A model generated the notes under the pieces. It had not been told where the DNA came from, searched no databases, and saw only the letters and a list, made by a program, of their open reading frames with translations. From Eutreptiella sp. 'Long Island Sound 2002' (taxonomy: Eukaryota > Euglenozoa > Euglenophyceae > Eutreptiales > Eutreptiaceae): a DNA stretch of 64,000 bases. The stretch is taken from assembly GCA_964036045.1 (NCBI GenBank), contig OZ038394.1, positions 1,118,805 through 1,182,804 on the forward strand. Direction: 5' to 3'. Within the stretch, counting starts at the first letter, position 1. Every line of letters starts with the position of its first letter. This document shows, piece by piece, positions 1 to 11,117 of the stretch. The position numbers and the translations under genes were made by a program.

Positions 1-924
1 TCTACGGGGATCCCCTAATCGCACACGAGCAACCCCCTATGTGAGCGACAGATCCGTGTCCTCAAGGAGAATGTAAGGATATGGTGCAAAACTGAACGCA
101 CCAGAGACTGGGTGAGACTACTCCCCGTCATATCCTTGATGATGAACTCCCAAGAGAGTTCAGCTACTGGCTACTCGCCCCATGAGCTATTCCTAGGGCG
201 CCCGGCGTGGTTCCTACATGCCCCCTATCCAGAGGACACCCATTCTTCTGTGGGTGAATGGGTCCAAGAGCAACAAGCGAAGGTGGACAAGGCCAAGGCT
301 ATGCTCCAGAGAGTGAGGGAGCGTCAGTGGAACAAGAAGAACAAGCACCGAGTACCGGCCACCTACCAAGAGGGGGACTGGGTGCTGGTGCACTACAGTC
401 GACTACCCGCCTGGCCACGCTCTACCAGCGATGACCCATACTTCAGGCCGTACAAGGGACTATCAGTGGATGGACACCGTATCACCGTGCGGTGTTCTCC
501 CCGTCTACGGGGGACCCTGGTGTGCGCTGCTCAACATCTGAAGCGCTACTATGATCCTGAAGACCTCTGTGGGGAAGAATGGGAGCTTAACGACGAGGAG
601 ATCGCCGCCCTAGACCTACAAGGGGCTGCCAGCCCTATGGAAGTTGAAGGGGGACTCCCCGACATGAACGCCGAGGAGATGGCTAAGGAGGGCTTCTACC
701 TGGTGAAGAGTGTCCTACGCCACCGCTATCACCAGGGTTGGCGCTTCCTCACCCTCTGGGAAGGGTTTGGAGTCGAAGAGGCCACCTGGGAGCCCTTCTC
801 TGCGTTTGTTCTACCTGAGGGACGCCTAAACTCAGTTCTGGTTGACTACTTGTCCCAGAACAACCTTGGTGAGTTGCTGAGGCTCGCTGAGACGCTTGCC
901 TCCAAGACTAAAGCTAGGGACTGA
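1..924 (+). CDS. 3' end of Ty3/gypsy pol (element G0): integrase tail plus chromodomain, partial
   Basis: The frame is open from about base 19 to the TGA at 922-924; the 5' part lies outside the window. The N-terminal end reads as the last helix of an integrase core (CERQIRVLKENVR, whose first Glu would be the third catalytic acid), then the usual SATGYSPHELFLGR stretch and a GDWVLVHY strand of the integrase C-terminal barrel. About codons 225-275 form a chromodomain (FYLVKSVL, TLWEGF, ATWEPF), which in chromoviruses directs integration to marked chromatin. A stop at 16-18 in this frame, with a coding-like stretch in another frame just before it, suggests a frameshift near base 40. There is no genuine start codon because this is the C-terminus of a polyprotein. 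Family assignment is firm; activity is doubtful. Confidence 0.85.
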
Positions 925-1113
925 GCCTTACCCCTAAGTGTGCTACGTATGTCTGTGTGTGTCTCACTTCTCTCCCGGGCGTGGCTCCCGAATCAACGGG
1001 CTTCGCTGATGTCGGACCGAAGGTCCTAGTCAGTTACTCGTACCACTCCTATGGCGCCCAATTTCTGTGCTGGCACCTATCCGTGAGGGCAGACAGCAAA
1101 AGCCCTACCTACT

Positions 1114-1125
1114 AGAGGGGAGGGG
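1114..1125 (+). other. Polypurine tract of element G0
   Basis: AGAGGGGAGGGG is a pure purine run about 190 bases after the pol stop. It is followed directly by TGGCCAAG, a plausible LTR start with the usual TG. Position and composition match the plus-strand primer of LTR retrotransposons. The 189 bases between pol and this tract hold no ORF. Confidence 0.65.
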
Positions 1126-3158
1126 TGGCCAAGTGTGCTAAGGGCATACAAAACGCCCATTTTTGCTAAAGGCCAAAAGCTAACGCACCCCCCTGCCCAC
1201 GAGGAAAAGCACGCGGGACAGGAGACACCACTACTGTACACACCCTGCCTACAGTGGCACCATCCTGGTGGGCGAGCACTTCTGCAACTGGCTCAAGCCC
1301 CCACTCAGGATTACCACTCCTACACTCACGCTCTACTGGGTGTTGTTGGAGATCAAGTCGTGAGTCCTAATGACCCTCCTGTGAAGAAGACAAGAGAACA
1401 CAGCGCTGCTAAGCAACTGTGGCCTAACAGGGACGCCACATTGCGTTTCCCTGCTAGGGCTTGGAGGGAAGGGGTGCTCTTGTTGCGTGCACAGCGTGGA
1501 TGTCGATGGAGTCCAACTGCCCTCGCCACTCCTAGCTGAGGTGCAGTCAATTGTTTGTGTGATCAGCGCCCTTGTTTAGCAGGGCAAGAAACAAATGGCA
1601 CGCTGCTGCACCAATCACCCTACCTGCCCACCTGTAAAGCAAAGGCCAATGAAGGGGTGTTTGCGGCTGAGGAACCAAGCCACACACCACGTATTATACG
1701 CTTCTCAGTGTGACCCATAATACACTGTCCTCAAACACGCCCTGTCAAGCAAGCAAGCGTTAAGAGACTCCTCAGGTTCTCTTAAAGAACGTACCGAGGA
1801 GCCCCTGGGTAACCTAAACAAGGTTTACCGTGCGCATTTCGCGTGGCCTACCCTTTAATGCGTGTGTGAATGCACGAGCATGCAGGAGTTTGCGAACAAC
1901 CTGGTCCAATCTTGCTGCCTAATCTTACCCTCAATCACGAACTCTACCAGGGGGTGGCCCCACCTGGGCTTACCTACCTTACTCATCCCTGGAGAGAGAG
2001 AGCAAGGTGGAGTGCAGATCGAAACGAAAGCGTGCGAATCGAAACACAAGCACGCTAATCGTTTATGCACCAGTGTGTATGTTCTAATCAGTGCAACAAA
2101 AAGGGCGATTGGGCTGTAAGAGCAGTTGTCACTGTTGCCCCGCATTGCACCGCAGGGCAGGACCGGTAGCCCCCTGTGACAACCACTCCCTGGCCAAAGG
2201 CCATCTGTTTTTTCCCTAATCTCACCTCTAATCATCTGCAATCTTTCTAATCTAGCCCTCTATCGTTTGTTAGCGCTGCTACAAGACTCGTTCACGGAGA
2301 CACGAGACGAGCAATGTGCATGCTGCATACGGGACGAGCACACCTGAGGTTTATACCTGATTCATTGAAATCTTTTTGTTGATTTTGGAATTCTTGGATT
2401 TTTGACTCTTTCTGTCAGTGTGGGTGGAATCTGTATGTTTTTTTTTTTATGGGTGTCTCTTCATTTTCCTGTCTACTTGAGACATACGTTTATAATCTCA
2501 TTATTTCTGTATTTTCCGGCGCTTCGCTAGGAGCCGCTCCTGCGCGCCGCCTTTTTCTGCGTAGGAATTTCTTGATTTAAAAAATCGAGAGATGACTACA
2601 ATTTTTATCAAAATGTGCATCTGATGCACAATTGGATTCTGCTCAGGTGTGTTGTCTTAGAAAAATTCTACGCCGTTGTTGGACGGATTTAGGTGTTGTC
2701 GCTTCGCGTTTGCGTGGATTCGTCCATAATTCTCCCCTTTCTGCCTCTGCAGATATCCTCGCGAAAGCGTCGCTGAGTAGGCCGCTTTCTGGGCCGAAAA
2801 GCAGCAGCCAGGAGACTGAGCAGAACCCAAGACCCCACCGAGGGGCAATTTAATTTCCTGACGACTCCCTTCGCCCTCAGATCAGGACAGCAGGTCGCCA
2901 GCAGGTTTTAACAACCAGAGCGGATGTCCATACAGAGTCTGGCGTTGGATTAGTGTCGCGCTGCGTCTTGGAGGGAGGGATGCACATGCATATGTTTTTG
3001 GCATGCTCCCAAACTAACCCAACCAAGCCACAGGAACCCCGGCAGTGCCATGAGCGCTGAGCTTTCTGTAGGAAATGTCACGAACAAAGCAGCAAAATAG
3101 GCGCCAGCCATGGTGAGCGCCCATTTTTCTGTGTGAGGGAAGCTATAGGTATTTTAAA
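1126..3158 (+). other. Putative 3' LTR start of G0 and flanking non-coding DNA
   Basis: The LTR should begin at 1126 (TGG). No second copy is in the window, so its end cannot be fixed. The stretch is mixed in composition, AT-rich from about 2330 to 2620 (including a T-run near 2440). The small ORFs in it show no recognisable domain. I see no gene here. Confidence 0.4.
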
Positions 3159-5730
3159 GTAGATGTGGAAACCAAGGAAAGGCCAAGAAAAAATCCCTTT
3201 TTCCTGAAGGTGCGACAGTGGTGGCCACCACAGCACAAGGGGGGAGTAAGAAAAATTGCTTTTCCAATGCTTTAGGGTATACTTTAGTTGTATTAGAGAT
3301 GCACTAAGCACACAGGCATTTCTATCTTAGTATTGGCCCAACCAAAAGTGGTGATAACACATTTTGACCTATGGAACCAAACACTAAATCAGGATATGGA
3401 GTGGACCCCTTAATCCCCTATCAATGTGAGGCTATACATCTTTTCCTGAGTTGACTGAGAACTGACATATCCAGGGCAGAGCCTATGAATTTATCTATGT
3501 TTTCTCATGAATTCTTAGCTATCCTAGTGGTATGCACCCTAGGGGGCTGGGCACCTCTTTTTGAGAGGTCCTGGGTTCAATTCCCGGTCAGCCTAGCTAA
3601 GTAGGAAGATCCCATGTGACATGGCAGTGACCTCATCGCCACATGCCCTGCCACCTCAGCACATATGGGACCCAAAACAAAGAGTGCACATCTCCTGAGA
3701 TGGCACTATGGAGATTGAGTGACCATGGGGCAGTTTTCCAACTCTTTGTCCAAAATATTTCAGCTATCTTTGTGAATATGCAATCCGATGTGCCCTGAGT
3801 TGCAGTTTCTGTGAATATTCTAACATCTTTCACTGTTTACACTGCAGCCCTTCATGCTTTGGTCCTGATTCTCTTGTACTTGCTTATCTCTGGCTTGGGT
3901 CATCCTGGATTGGTTGTATTTCAGCAAAAAAAACATTTTCCTCATCAAAAACAAGCAGCAGGAAACCCTACACCAGCAGCAAGCAGCAGGAGAGGCACAA
4001 CAAACTCACAGTGTTGAAATCACTATAAAACTTTCTTACAAAGGACCACTCAGAGGACGACGCTGTTCAATCAGTTTTGAGCCCTTTCCAATAGGCCCTC
4101 AACTTACGGGGATCTCTGGATTGGTATGAAACTGAGAACAATAATCGCTTGGCAATCTACGAAAGCATGGCAGCGCCGTCGACCCAACAAAGCGATCGGG
4201 CATCGGAGGTACTCTGCACCGTGACCGTTGTTGAAGCAAGCGCCATTCTCGAATCCGTGGGCACTTGGATTCAACTAAGAGACAAGGGTCAGAGCATTTG
4301 GTCTCTACGCTGATGCCTATGGTGCCTAGATCATTGGTGGGCGGTGTCTAGCAATTTTTCTTTGTGCACAATTTGGACAATGTTCGGGCCGAGCTCCAAA
4401 CTCGATCCAAACGTGACCTGGCAGGCCTAGCCGCGTGCGCGGAGCCCGACGAAGCTCAATGCAAAGTAACGATGAGAGGCTCACAACCATGGTCCCTACC
4501 CCTTTCCTGCGTCTCATGGAAGCCGAGCGTAGACGTGGCGGAGCACGAGGAGACCATCACCATGAGCGAGTTGGGCCAAAATCCCCCTATAGGCCCCATG
4601 TATGGGGCCAGCTCTCCAAGACTAGCGGCCCCCGTTGTCCGTCAAGCCACATAGGGATAGGCAAGGGTATAGACTCCAACCATTGGGAGTGGTTTGCCCC
4701 TGAGGTATTTTTAACTAGGAGATACGAGGATACCAACCGCCCTTGGGAAAAGCGGATATTTGTGTTGGGTTTGGCCACCCCCCCCCCCCTGAGCTGCCAC
4801 GTTCATGACCCCCGAAGTTAAGGTCATATCGCCAAGCCCTCAGGGAGTTGAAAGCTCCGGTTGACTTCTTTGGCAGGACCATGGTCCCGTCTTGAAAGGG
4901 ACCGCCAGAGCAAAGAATGGCCTCCGTGACACGGGCATGTGGGTTGTCGGCAGTGGCGAGAATGTTTGCAATTTTGGCGTCCTGAGCCCACTTGGCGACC
5001 CCATGGCTCTAGGATGCCAGGGAGTCTTGGGTAGCTAGATTGCACAGAGCCTCCAGAGGGATTGCACTTGAAGGGTATGTGGTTGGTTGGCTCAGCTCTA
5101 CCCTCGTATGCCCGGAGGTAGGTAGGTAGGTATCTTCGGGAGCTGGGGATGCCTCCTTTGACATTGCAGGAAGAAGGTCTTACCAAGGGGACGTCCTGTC
5201 CCTCCCACTGCCCTATGTCAGGTGCCTCTTGAGCCGCTCCCGCATGTGCTTGGGAAGGCATTGTCGCGGCCACCCGGTCCATGTGTCCCAGGTGGGAGGG
5301 TGTCCCCACATGTGTCCATGGGTAGGGCCACATGCCCCCTCCTTTGGGCGGCAGCTCTGGGGGCTGCCCAGCCGTGTGGAGTATCTCTCACCACAAGGGG
5401 TATTGCTCCCGCTAGTCTACGGTGCGACCGCCTCACCCTTGTGGTTTGAGTTGCGGGGCCATTCTGCTTGGCAGGTGACCCCCTCCTGGACTGTGTACCG
5501 GCTCGCCTGTCACCGGTTGCTTCCATGGCTCCGGGTGACGTTTGCCATGGTCCCCGATGCAGCCTGGCCGGGCTCGGACCAGTGGCCTTGGAGTACCGCT
5601 CCTGCCACTGGCCCGGTGGGTCGGCTGGGTCGCCCCAGTGCGTCCGACCCATGGGGTATTGGTTCGTTCCTGTCCCTCGGCCGCCCTACGTGTGTGCAGT
5701 GTCCTGGGCCGCTTGGCTCCTGTTCACCGG
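3159..5730 (+). repeat. Repeat family R, copy R1
   Basis: From 3515 on it is nearly identical to R2 (13033-15445), differing by scattered substitutions and one homopolymer length change. Its 5' part (3159-3968) recurs at 23661-24470 and, more diverged, at 24471-25190. Its 3' part (from about 5110) recurs at 27433-28240. Order: AT-rich 5' part with a tRNA-like module, a sequence resembling a 3' splice site (CTAACAT, pyrimidine tract, CAG near 3820-3846), a central GC-richer segment, then one unit of the 65-bp minisatellite at the right end, where LINE2 begins. A 48-codon ORF starts at 4167 and short ORFs lie at 4364-4821; none is recognisable. It may be a composite retroposon or a non-autonomous LTR element. 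Confidence 0.75.
3515..3600 (+). repeat. tRNA-like module of R1
   Basis: An 86-base segment with perfect palindromic ends (TTAGCTA and TAGCTAA) that could form a 7-bp acceptor-like stem. It has an A-box-like TAGTGGTATGC, a 5-bp arm ACCTC/GAGGT closing a 7-base loop TTTTTGA (anticodon-like TTT), and a T-arm with an intact B box GGTTCAATTCC at 3574-3584. About nine extra bases before the anticodon-like arm and six before the 3' stem make it tRNA-derived rather than a normal tRNA gene. Four copies occur in the window. Confidence 0.65.
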
Positions 5731-6729
5731 ATCGTGAACGGCATCCGGCCGGGGCTCATCAGCCCGGAAGCGGCCCTCTACGGGCACTGGATGGAGTGGC
5801 GCGAGTCCGATCGGCCGGGCCGGCCCCTGTCCATGGGGGACATCCTCCGGCTGACGGGAGCGGGGTCTGCCATGTCCCTCCGCAGTAGCGCCCCAGCCCT
5901 GCTGCACGCCCTCAGGGCGCGCTACCCCGGGGACGCGGCCCCGTACCTGAACCAGGCGCGGGCCACGTACCCGGGGGGAGTGTCCGAGCTGGATGCGGCG
6001 CTCCACCTTCTACACCCGCCGGACGAGGACCTTGAGGTGGGCGAGGTCACGGTGTTCGTGGAAGGCGCGGACGAGGCTTCCGCCCGCCCCCGGCCGACCA
6101 ACCCGGTGTATGACGGCACCGGGCCTACCCCCCCGTACGCCGTCGTCTACGAGGCGTTCCCCAGGGAGCCCACTTGGTGCCCCGCCCTCCCACCGGCGAC
6201 GCACGAGCCCCGCGGCTGGGCTAACCCAGACCTGTCCCCCCCCCTCTCCAGGACCAGGGGTGCCCACCACAGGGGGCAGGTCCTCTGGCAAGAGTGCCCT
6301 GGCACCCCCCTCCTCCTCCTCGTCGTCGCGACCAGCGGGGGCCCGGGGCGGATCCTGAGGATCACCCCCACCCACCTCTACGGGGCCACACCCGTACCCC
6401 GCCCCCCCCTCCCGGCGCCCGCGGCGCGGGACGGAGTACACACCTTCCTGCGCACACAGGATGTCACCGCCGTTACGGGGGTCCACCTGGTGCGGCTGCC
6501 CCCGACACCGCTCGACGACCCCCGGGGGCCCAGGGCCCTGGGCCCCGCCCCGGACTGGGAGCTGTGGCGCGACGCGTGGGCCGCGTGGCTCCCCCGCCTC
6601 CCCTCCCAGTGCCGGTGGATGGCCGCGGGCCCCCGGCCGTGCGGGGCTGACGCCACAGCCGGCCCCCCACCCCCTCCCCCCCTCCCCCCCGCAGAGCACC
6701 ACACGGCACTGCCCACGGCACGGCACTGA
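5731..6729 (+). CDS. LINE2 upstream ORF, 5'-truncated, function unknown
   Basis: Open from the element junction (first codons IVNGIRPGLISPEAA) to TGA at 6727-6729. The frame continues leftward into R1, but that part is not element sequence. It is rich in Ala, Pro and Arg. The middle (TVFVEGAD, YAVVYEAFP, LLLLVVATSGG, ILRITPTHLYG) alternates hydrophobic residues like a beta-rich fold, so a folded domain is likely. I do not recognise a family. The stop overlaps the next ATG as TGATG, the layout used for termination-reinitiation between ORFs in some non-LTR elements. Confidence 0.5.
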   Translation: MVNGIRPGLISPEAALYGHWMEWRESDRPGRPLSMGDILRLTGAGSAMSLRSSAPALLHALRARYPGDAAPYLNQARATYPGGVSELDAALHLLHPPDEDLEVGEVTVFVEGADEASARPRPTNPVYDGTGPTPPYAVVYEAFPREPTWCPALPPATHEPRGWANPDLSPPLSRTRGAHHRGQVLWQECPGTPLLLLVVATSGGPGRILRITPTHLYGATPVPRPPLPAPAARDGVHTFLRTQDVTAVTGVHLVRLPPTPLDDPRGPRALGPAPDWELWRDAWAAWLPRLPSQCRWMAAGPRPCGADATAGPPPPPPLPPAEHHTALPTARH

Positions 6730-8861
6730 TGCACCAGGAGGTAGTGGGAAGGGCGCGCCTGCCACCACACATGCCTACCAGAGTAACAGTGATGGCAGAC
6801 TTCGATGGGTCCCTCCAGCGGGACGACCGCCACCACCGCCGGTCCCGCTCCCGCTCCCCCGTCTCCTCCCCGGAGTGGACGGGGGAGACCCTCGCGGAGC
6901 GCGACGAGCGGAGGCTGGCGGAGGCGGCGGTGCTGGTCGGGCCGCCGCCGCCGGCCCGGGAACCTGGGCCAGCCGAGACGGCCGCCCCCGCCGCCCAAGC
7001 GGCCAGCCCCGCCGCCCCGCCCCGCCCAGACGCGCAGGAGGCGGAGACCGCGGCGAGCCACGCCGCGGCCCCGGCCGCGGGCCCCGGCACGCCGCCGACA
7101 AGGGGGGCAGCCCCGGCGCAGGAGCCGGACGCATCGCCGAGGGCTGCCGCAGCCGCAGAGGAGAGCGAGAAGGGCGCGCGAGGGGTTGTGACGGACCCCG
7201 CACGGGCCGCGGGCGCCTCGCCGGCGGCCGCCGCGGCAGCAGAGGAGAACGAGGAGGGCGTGCGAGGGGTTGCGACCGCGGCCACGGGCGCCTCGTCGGC
7301 GGCCGCCACGGCAGCCAAGGAGAGCGAGGAGGGCGCGCGAGGGGCTGCGGCCGCGACCCCGGCGGGCCGCGACGCCGCCTCGGCCGGCCACGCCGCGGCC
7401 CCCAGCACGCCGCGCAAGCGGGGGAAGAACCCCGCACGGGCCGCGGACGCCTCGCCGGCGGCCGCCGCAGCAGCAGCAGTGGGCAGGGAGAGCGCGAAGT
7501 ACCGCGCCCACGCCAACCCCACCCACACCCACACCAGCCCCCCCAAGCCGTTCCCCCCCAAGCCCTTCCCCCCGGGGCGGGAGCGGCACGTCCGCCCCCC
7601 GACGCGCGAGCGCTCGCCGCCGGGCGTCACGCTGCCGCAGCTGCAAAGGCAGCGGGACGCCCGGCGAGTGGTCCAGGAAGGGCGCAGCGGCGGGGGGGAG
7701 GGGAGCAGCGGACGGCGCGACAGGCAGGGGGCAGGGGAGGGATCAGGGCACGGGAAGGGCGCGCAGGGGCGCGGGCAGGGAGCCCAGGTGCAGGGGGCGG
7801 GGCGAGGGGAGGTGGGAGAGCGAGCGGGCCAGGGCGTGGTGGACGGGAGGCGGGACCCGCGACGCGGGCAGGGGGCCGGGGAGGGGCCAGGGCACGGGAA
7901 GGGCGCTCAGGGGCGCGGCAAGGGAACCCAGGTGCAGGGGGCAGGACGAGGGGGGGTGGGAGAGCGAGCGGGCCAGGGCGTGGGGGACGAGAGGCGGGAT
8001 CCGCGACACGGGCATGGGGCTGGAAAGGGGCCCAAGGGCAAGGGCAAGGGCGCCGCGGGCCCCAAGGGACAGGCGGGACGGGGCATGGGAGCCCAGGGAG
8101 GAGGGCGGGGCGAAGGGAGGGGGGCAGAGGGCGGAGCGCCCCCGCAGCCGGACGTGCAGCCGGTGAGGTGCATCCCCCCCGGCATCCAACAGATGCCGGC
8201 ACACCACACCCACCACCACCACCACCCCCACCACCACCACCTCTACAACATCGACCCTGACGCCGGCGAGCTCGTCCCCCCCCAACCCCCACGACACCAG
8301 CACCAGCAAGCCCCCCCCGCGCCGAGGGCGGAGCCGGCGCGGATGGCCTCGGCGGAGGGGGGACGGGGCGCGGCATCGGCGCCGCAGGCGCAGGGGCAGC
8401 GAGGGGGGCCGGCACGGGGGGCGGAGGAGGGCCGGCCATGGGACCGGGACTGGGGCGCGGTCCCGGACCCGCTGGGGGAGGAGACCCTCCCCCTGGTGGG
8501 GGAAGTGTACGGGTGGTTGTGCTGGGCCAACCAGCGGACCTCCAGGAGGTCGCGGAACCGGCCCTTCGATGCCGTGCTCCTCCGGAGGGACGGAGGAAAC
8601 CGAGAGGTACCCCCGGGGGGGTGGGCGGCCCCAGAGGACCACGAGAGGGTCCTCAGGTCAGTGATCCGGGCGGCGTGGCCCGACAGGGAGCCGACGTGGC
8701 CGGCCTTCCTGGAAGGGGGAGGGGTGCTCCGCATCAAGGATGCGGACGCCAACAACTGGCTCCCCCGGGCTTTGCGTAGCGCCCTCGCCCACTGGCGCTA
8801 CCGCCGGCACAACCCGCCGCCGCCGCAGCCCCAGCCCCCACACAAGCGGCGGCGCAGGTGA
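6729..8861 (+). CDS. LINE2 last ORF: disordered protein with C-terminal globular domain and basic tail
   Basis: ATG at 6729 overlaps the preceding stop; 710 residues. The N-terminus is SR-rich (RRSRSRSP). A long low-complexity region of Ala/Pro/Glu follows, then about 7740-8090 holds two to three Gly/Arg/Gln-rich repeats of roughly 40 residues (recurring GAQGRG, VGERAGQGV, RRDPR). Next come a His-rich run (about 8205-8245) and, from about 8435, a conserved-looking domain (LVGEVYGWLCWANQRT, VLRSVIRAAWP, ANNWLPRALRSALAHWRYRR). It ends PPHKRRRR, a likely nuclear-localisation or nucleic-acid-binding tail. LINE A and B ORF4 have a similar W-rich domain followed by SPPHKRRR, which suggests distant homology. 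It may be an RNA-binding accessory protein; function unknown. Confidence 0.55.
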   Translation: MHQEVVGRARLPPHMPTRVTVMADFDGSLQRDDRHHRRSRSRSPVSSPEWTGETLAERDERRLAEAAVLVGPPPPAREPGPAETAAPAAQAASPAAPPRPDAQEAETAASHAAAPAAGPGTPPTRGAAPAQEPDASPRAAAAAEESEKGARGVVTDPARAAGASPAAAAAAEENEEGVRGVATAATGASSAAATAAKESEEGARGAAAATPAGRDAASAGHAAAPSTPRKRGKNPARAADASPAAAAAAAVGRESAKYRAHANPTHTHTSPPKPFPPKPFPPGRERHVRPPTRERSPPGVTLPQLQRQRDARRVVQEGRSGGGEGSSGRRDRQGAGEGSGHGKGAQGRGQGAQVQGAGRGEVGERAGQGVVDGRRDPRRGQGAGEGPGHGKGAQGRGKGTQVQGAGRGGVGERAGQGVGDERRDPRHGHGAGKGPKGKGKGAAGPKGQAGRGMGAQGGGRGEGRGAEGGAPPQPDVQPVRCIPPGIQQMPAHHTHHHHHPHHHHLYNIDPDAGELVPPQPPRHQHQQAPPAPRAEPARMASAEGGRGAASAPQAQGQRGGPARGAEEGRPWDRDWGAVPDPLGEETLPLVGEVYGWLCWANQRTSRRSRNRPFDAVLLRRDGGNREVPPGGWAAPEDHERVLRSVIRAAWPDREPTWPAFLEGGGVLRIKDADANNWLPRALRSALAHWRYRRHNPPPPQPQPPHKRRRR

Positions 8862-8950
8862 AGGCCCAGACGGCGGGTACGGGAGAGTTGGAGGGGGGGG
8901 ATGGGCCCCCCGACCCACGCCCCCCCCACGGTATGGCACGACGTACGAGG

Positions 8951-11117
8951 GCGCGCCACCTCCCGCGGGAGGGAGTGCGGAGACAACGAGCGCGGGGAGG
9001 AACCTGCTGCCCCGCAACCCGCTAACCACTGACCGCTAACCCTCACGGCCACCCCCGGCCGGCCAGCGCCGCGCGACAACGGCCGGGGGATGAGGGGCCC
9101 CGGCGAGGGCCTGCGCGAGAATCCGGCTCTCGATAGAGGGGGGCGGGAGAAGGGCGCGACCCCCTGGCCGATGGCTGGCCCCCGGGGCCAGGACCGCCAT
9201 GCCGCCCCCGCCCCTCCCCCCCGGCCGACGAGAGGCATTGCCAGGGGACCAAAGGGCCCCCCCCAACCCACCCCCCCCCCCCCCACACAGACCCGAGGGC
9301 GGGCGGGGGGGCGGCCCCCCCACCCCCCCCCCCGCACCCGGCACGGCAGGGGAGCCACAGGCGCGGCCCTCCGCCCCCCCAGGGCCGGGGGGGCGCCCCC
9401 CCCTCAGGAGGAACGGCGACGCGATAAGGGCAACGGCGGCTGGACCTGCTCCCGCGAACCCACACCGGCGTGCCGGAGCAACGCGCACAACGGAACGGGA
9501 AGGAGGCCGCGCCCCACATGACCCTCCCGTAACCACAGCCCACTCCGAGGTGACAGAGGGGGGGTTTCAGGTCAGATGGGGCCCCCAGGGGGGCGGTCCG
9601 CGGGCCGCCCCTCACCCCCCCCCACCCCGGGGCGGCACTTCAGCCCCGACCGCACGCGCGCGCCGGAAGGGAGCGCGCCGGCGACACGGAGAGAGCCAGA
9701 AAGGAGTACCGCAGGCCGCCGCCCGGAACGAGAGCAGGGAGGCCGCGGCGCGACACCCCCCCCCCCCGCCCCCCCACCAACCCGCCAGCCGCGGAGGCCC
9801 GGCCCTCACCCCCCGAGGCAGGGGGGATGGACCCCCCCCGCCCGAGAGGGGAGCCGGAGTGTGACCCGCCCCCCCGCCCCAGCCGCCGGCTCAAATGGGG
9901 GCCACGAAGAACAAGTGGGCCCACGCCTGCGCACCGGGACGCCGCGCAGATCGTGCCCAGAGAAGCCGGGTGGGCGCTAACCGGAATGATATGGGGGGCC
10001 ACGCCCCCCATGGACAGCACGACGCCAGTGACGCCCGCTTTGTTGCCTACCCAGGGAAAGCGGCGCGCCACCTCCCGCGGGAGGGAGTGCGGAGACAACA
10101 AGCGCGGGGGGAAACCTGCTGCCCCGCAGCCCGCTAACCACTGACCGCTAACCCTCACGGCCACCCCCGGCCGGCCAGCGCCGCGCGACAACGGCCGGGG
10201 GATGAGGGGCCCCAGAGAGGGCCTGCGTGAGAATCCGGCTCTCGGTAGAGGGGGGCGGGGGAAGGGCGCGACCCCCCTGGCCGATGGCTGGCCCCCGGGG
10301 CCAGGACTGCCAAGCCCCCCCCCCCCTTGGCCGACAGGAGGCATCGCCAGGGGACCAAAGGCCCCCCCCAACTCCCCCCTCCCCCCCCTCCCACACAGGC
10401 CCGAGAGCGGGCGGGGGGGCGGCCCCCCCACCCCCCCCCCCCCGCACCCGCCCCAGCTGGGGAGCCACAGGCGCGGCCCTCCGCCCCCCCAGGGCCGGGG
10501 GGGGCGCCCCCACCCTCAGGAGGAACGGCGACACGGTAAGGGCAACGGCGGCTGGACCTGCTCCCGCGAACCCACACCGGCGTGCCGGAGCAACGCGCAC
10601 AACGGAACACGAAGGAGGCCGCGCCCCACATGACCCTCCCGTAACCACAGCCCACTCCGAGGGGACAGAGGGGGGGTTTCAGGTCAGCTGGGGCCCCCAG
10701 GGGAGCGGTCCACGGGCCGCCCCCCACCCCCCCCACCCCGGGGCGGCACTTCAGCCCCGACCGCATGCGCGCGCCGGAAGGGAGCGCGCCAGCGACACGG
10801 AGAGAGCCAGAAAGGAGTACCGCAGGCCGCCGCCCGGAACGAGAGCAGGGAGGCCGCGGCGCGACACCCCCCCCGAGGCAGGGGGGATAGGCCCCCCCCA
10901 CCCGAGAGGGGAGCCGTAGTGTGACCCGCCCCCCCGCTCCAGCCGCCGGCTCACATGGGGGCCGCAAGGAACAAGCGGGCCCACGCCTGCGCACCGGGAC
11001 ACCGCACATATCGTACCCAGAGAAGCCGGGTGAGCACGAACCGGAGCGGTATGGGGGGCCACGCCCCCCATGGACAGCACAACGCCAGTGACGCCCGCTT
11101 TGTTGCCTGCCCAGGGA
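8951..11117 (+). repeat. 1.1-kb GC-rich tandem repeat, about two units
   Basis: Unit 1 (8951-10062) and unit 2 (10063-11117) align closely with a period near 1112; unit 2 is shorter in its C-rich part. Shared blocks include CACCTCCCGCGGGAGGGA, the run ending at the GGCCGGCC site, and TGTTGCCT(A/G)CCCAGGGAA. Long C and G runs make exact length uncertain. Long ORFs on both strands here arise from extreme GC content and are not supported as genes. The repeat directly follows the LINE2 coding part and may be its 3' UTR. Confidence 0.75.

Larger units (their letters stand above)
5731..8862 (+). mobile_element. LINE2: 5'-truncated GC-rich non-LTR-like element, coding part
   Basis: It begins abruptly inside a 65-bp minisatellite unit of R1 and contains two long GC-rich ORFs that overlap by one base. 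The last ORF ends in a basic KRRRR tail and has the layout of LINE B ORF4. No reverse transcriptase is present, which fits a 5'-truncated copy that keeps only downstream ORFs. Classification as non-LTR rests on this comparison and is an inference. Confidence 0.5.

Noticed and set aside
1853-2241. Short ORFs near 1.9-2.2 kb as host genes
   Set aside because: They overlap on both strands within a likely LTR, are short, and have no protein-like motifs.
3515-3600. Functional tRNA gene
   Set aside because: Extra bases before the anticodon-like and acceptor stems, and multiple copies embedded in a larger repeat, indicate a tRNA-derived repeat.
4824-5333. Minus-strand ORF of about 169 codons in R1 (also in R2)
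   Set aside because: No domain is recognised, and its conservation only reflects near-identity of the two repeat copies.
6010-10431. Long minus-strand and alternate-frame ORFs across the LINE2 region
   Set aside because: Extreme GC content removes stops; composition is Arg/Gly/Pro noise and the frames oppose the better-supported LINE2 ORFs.
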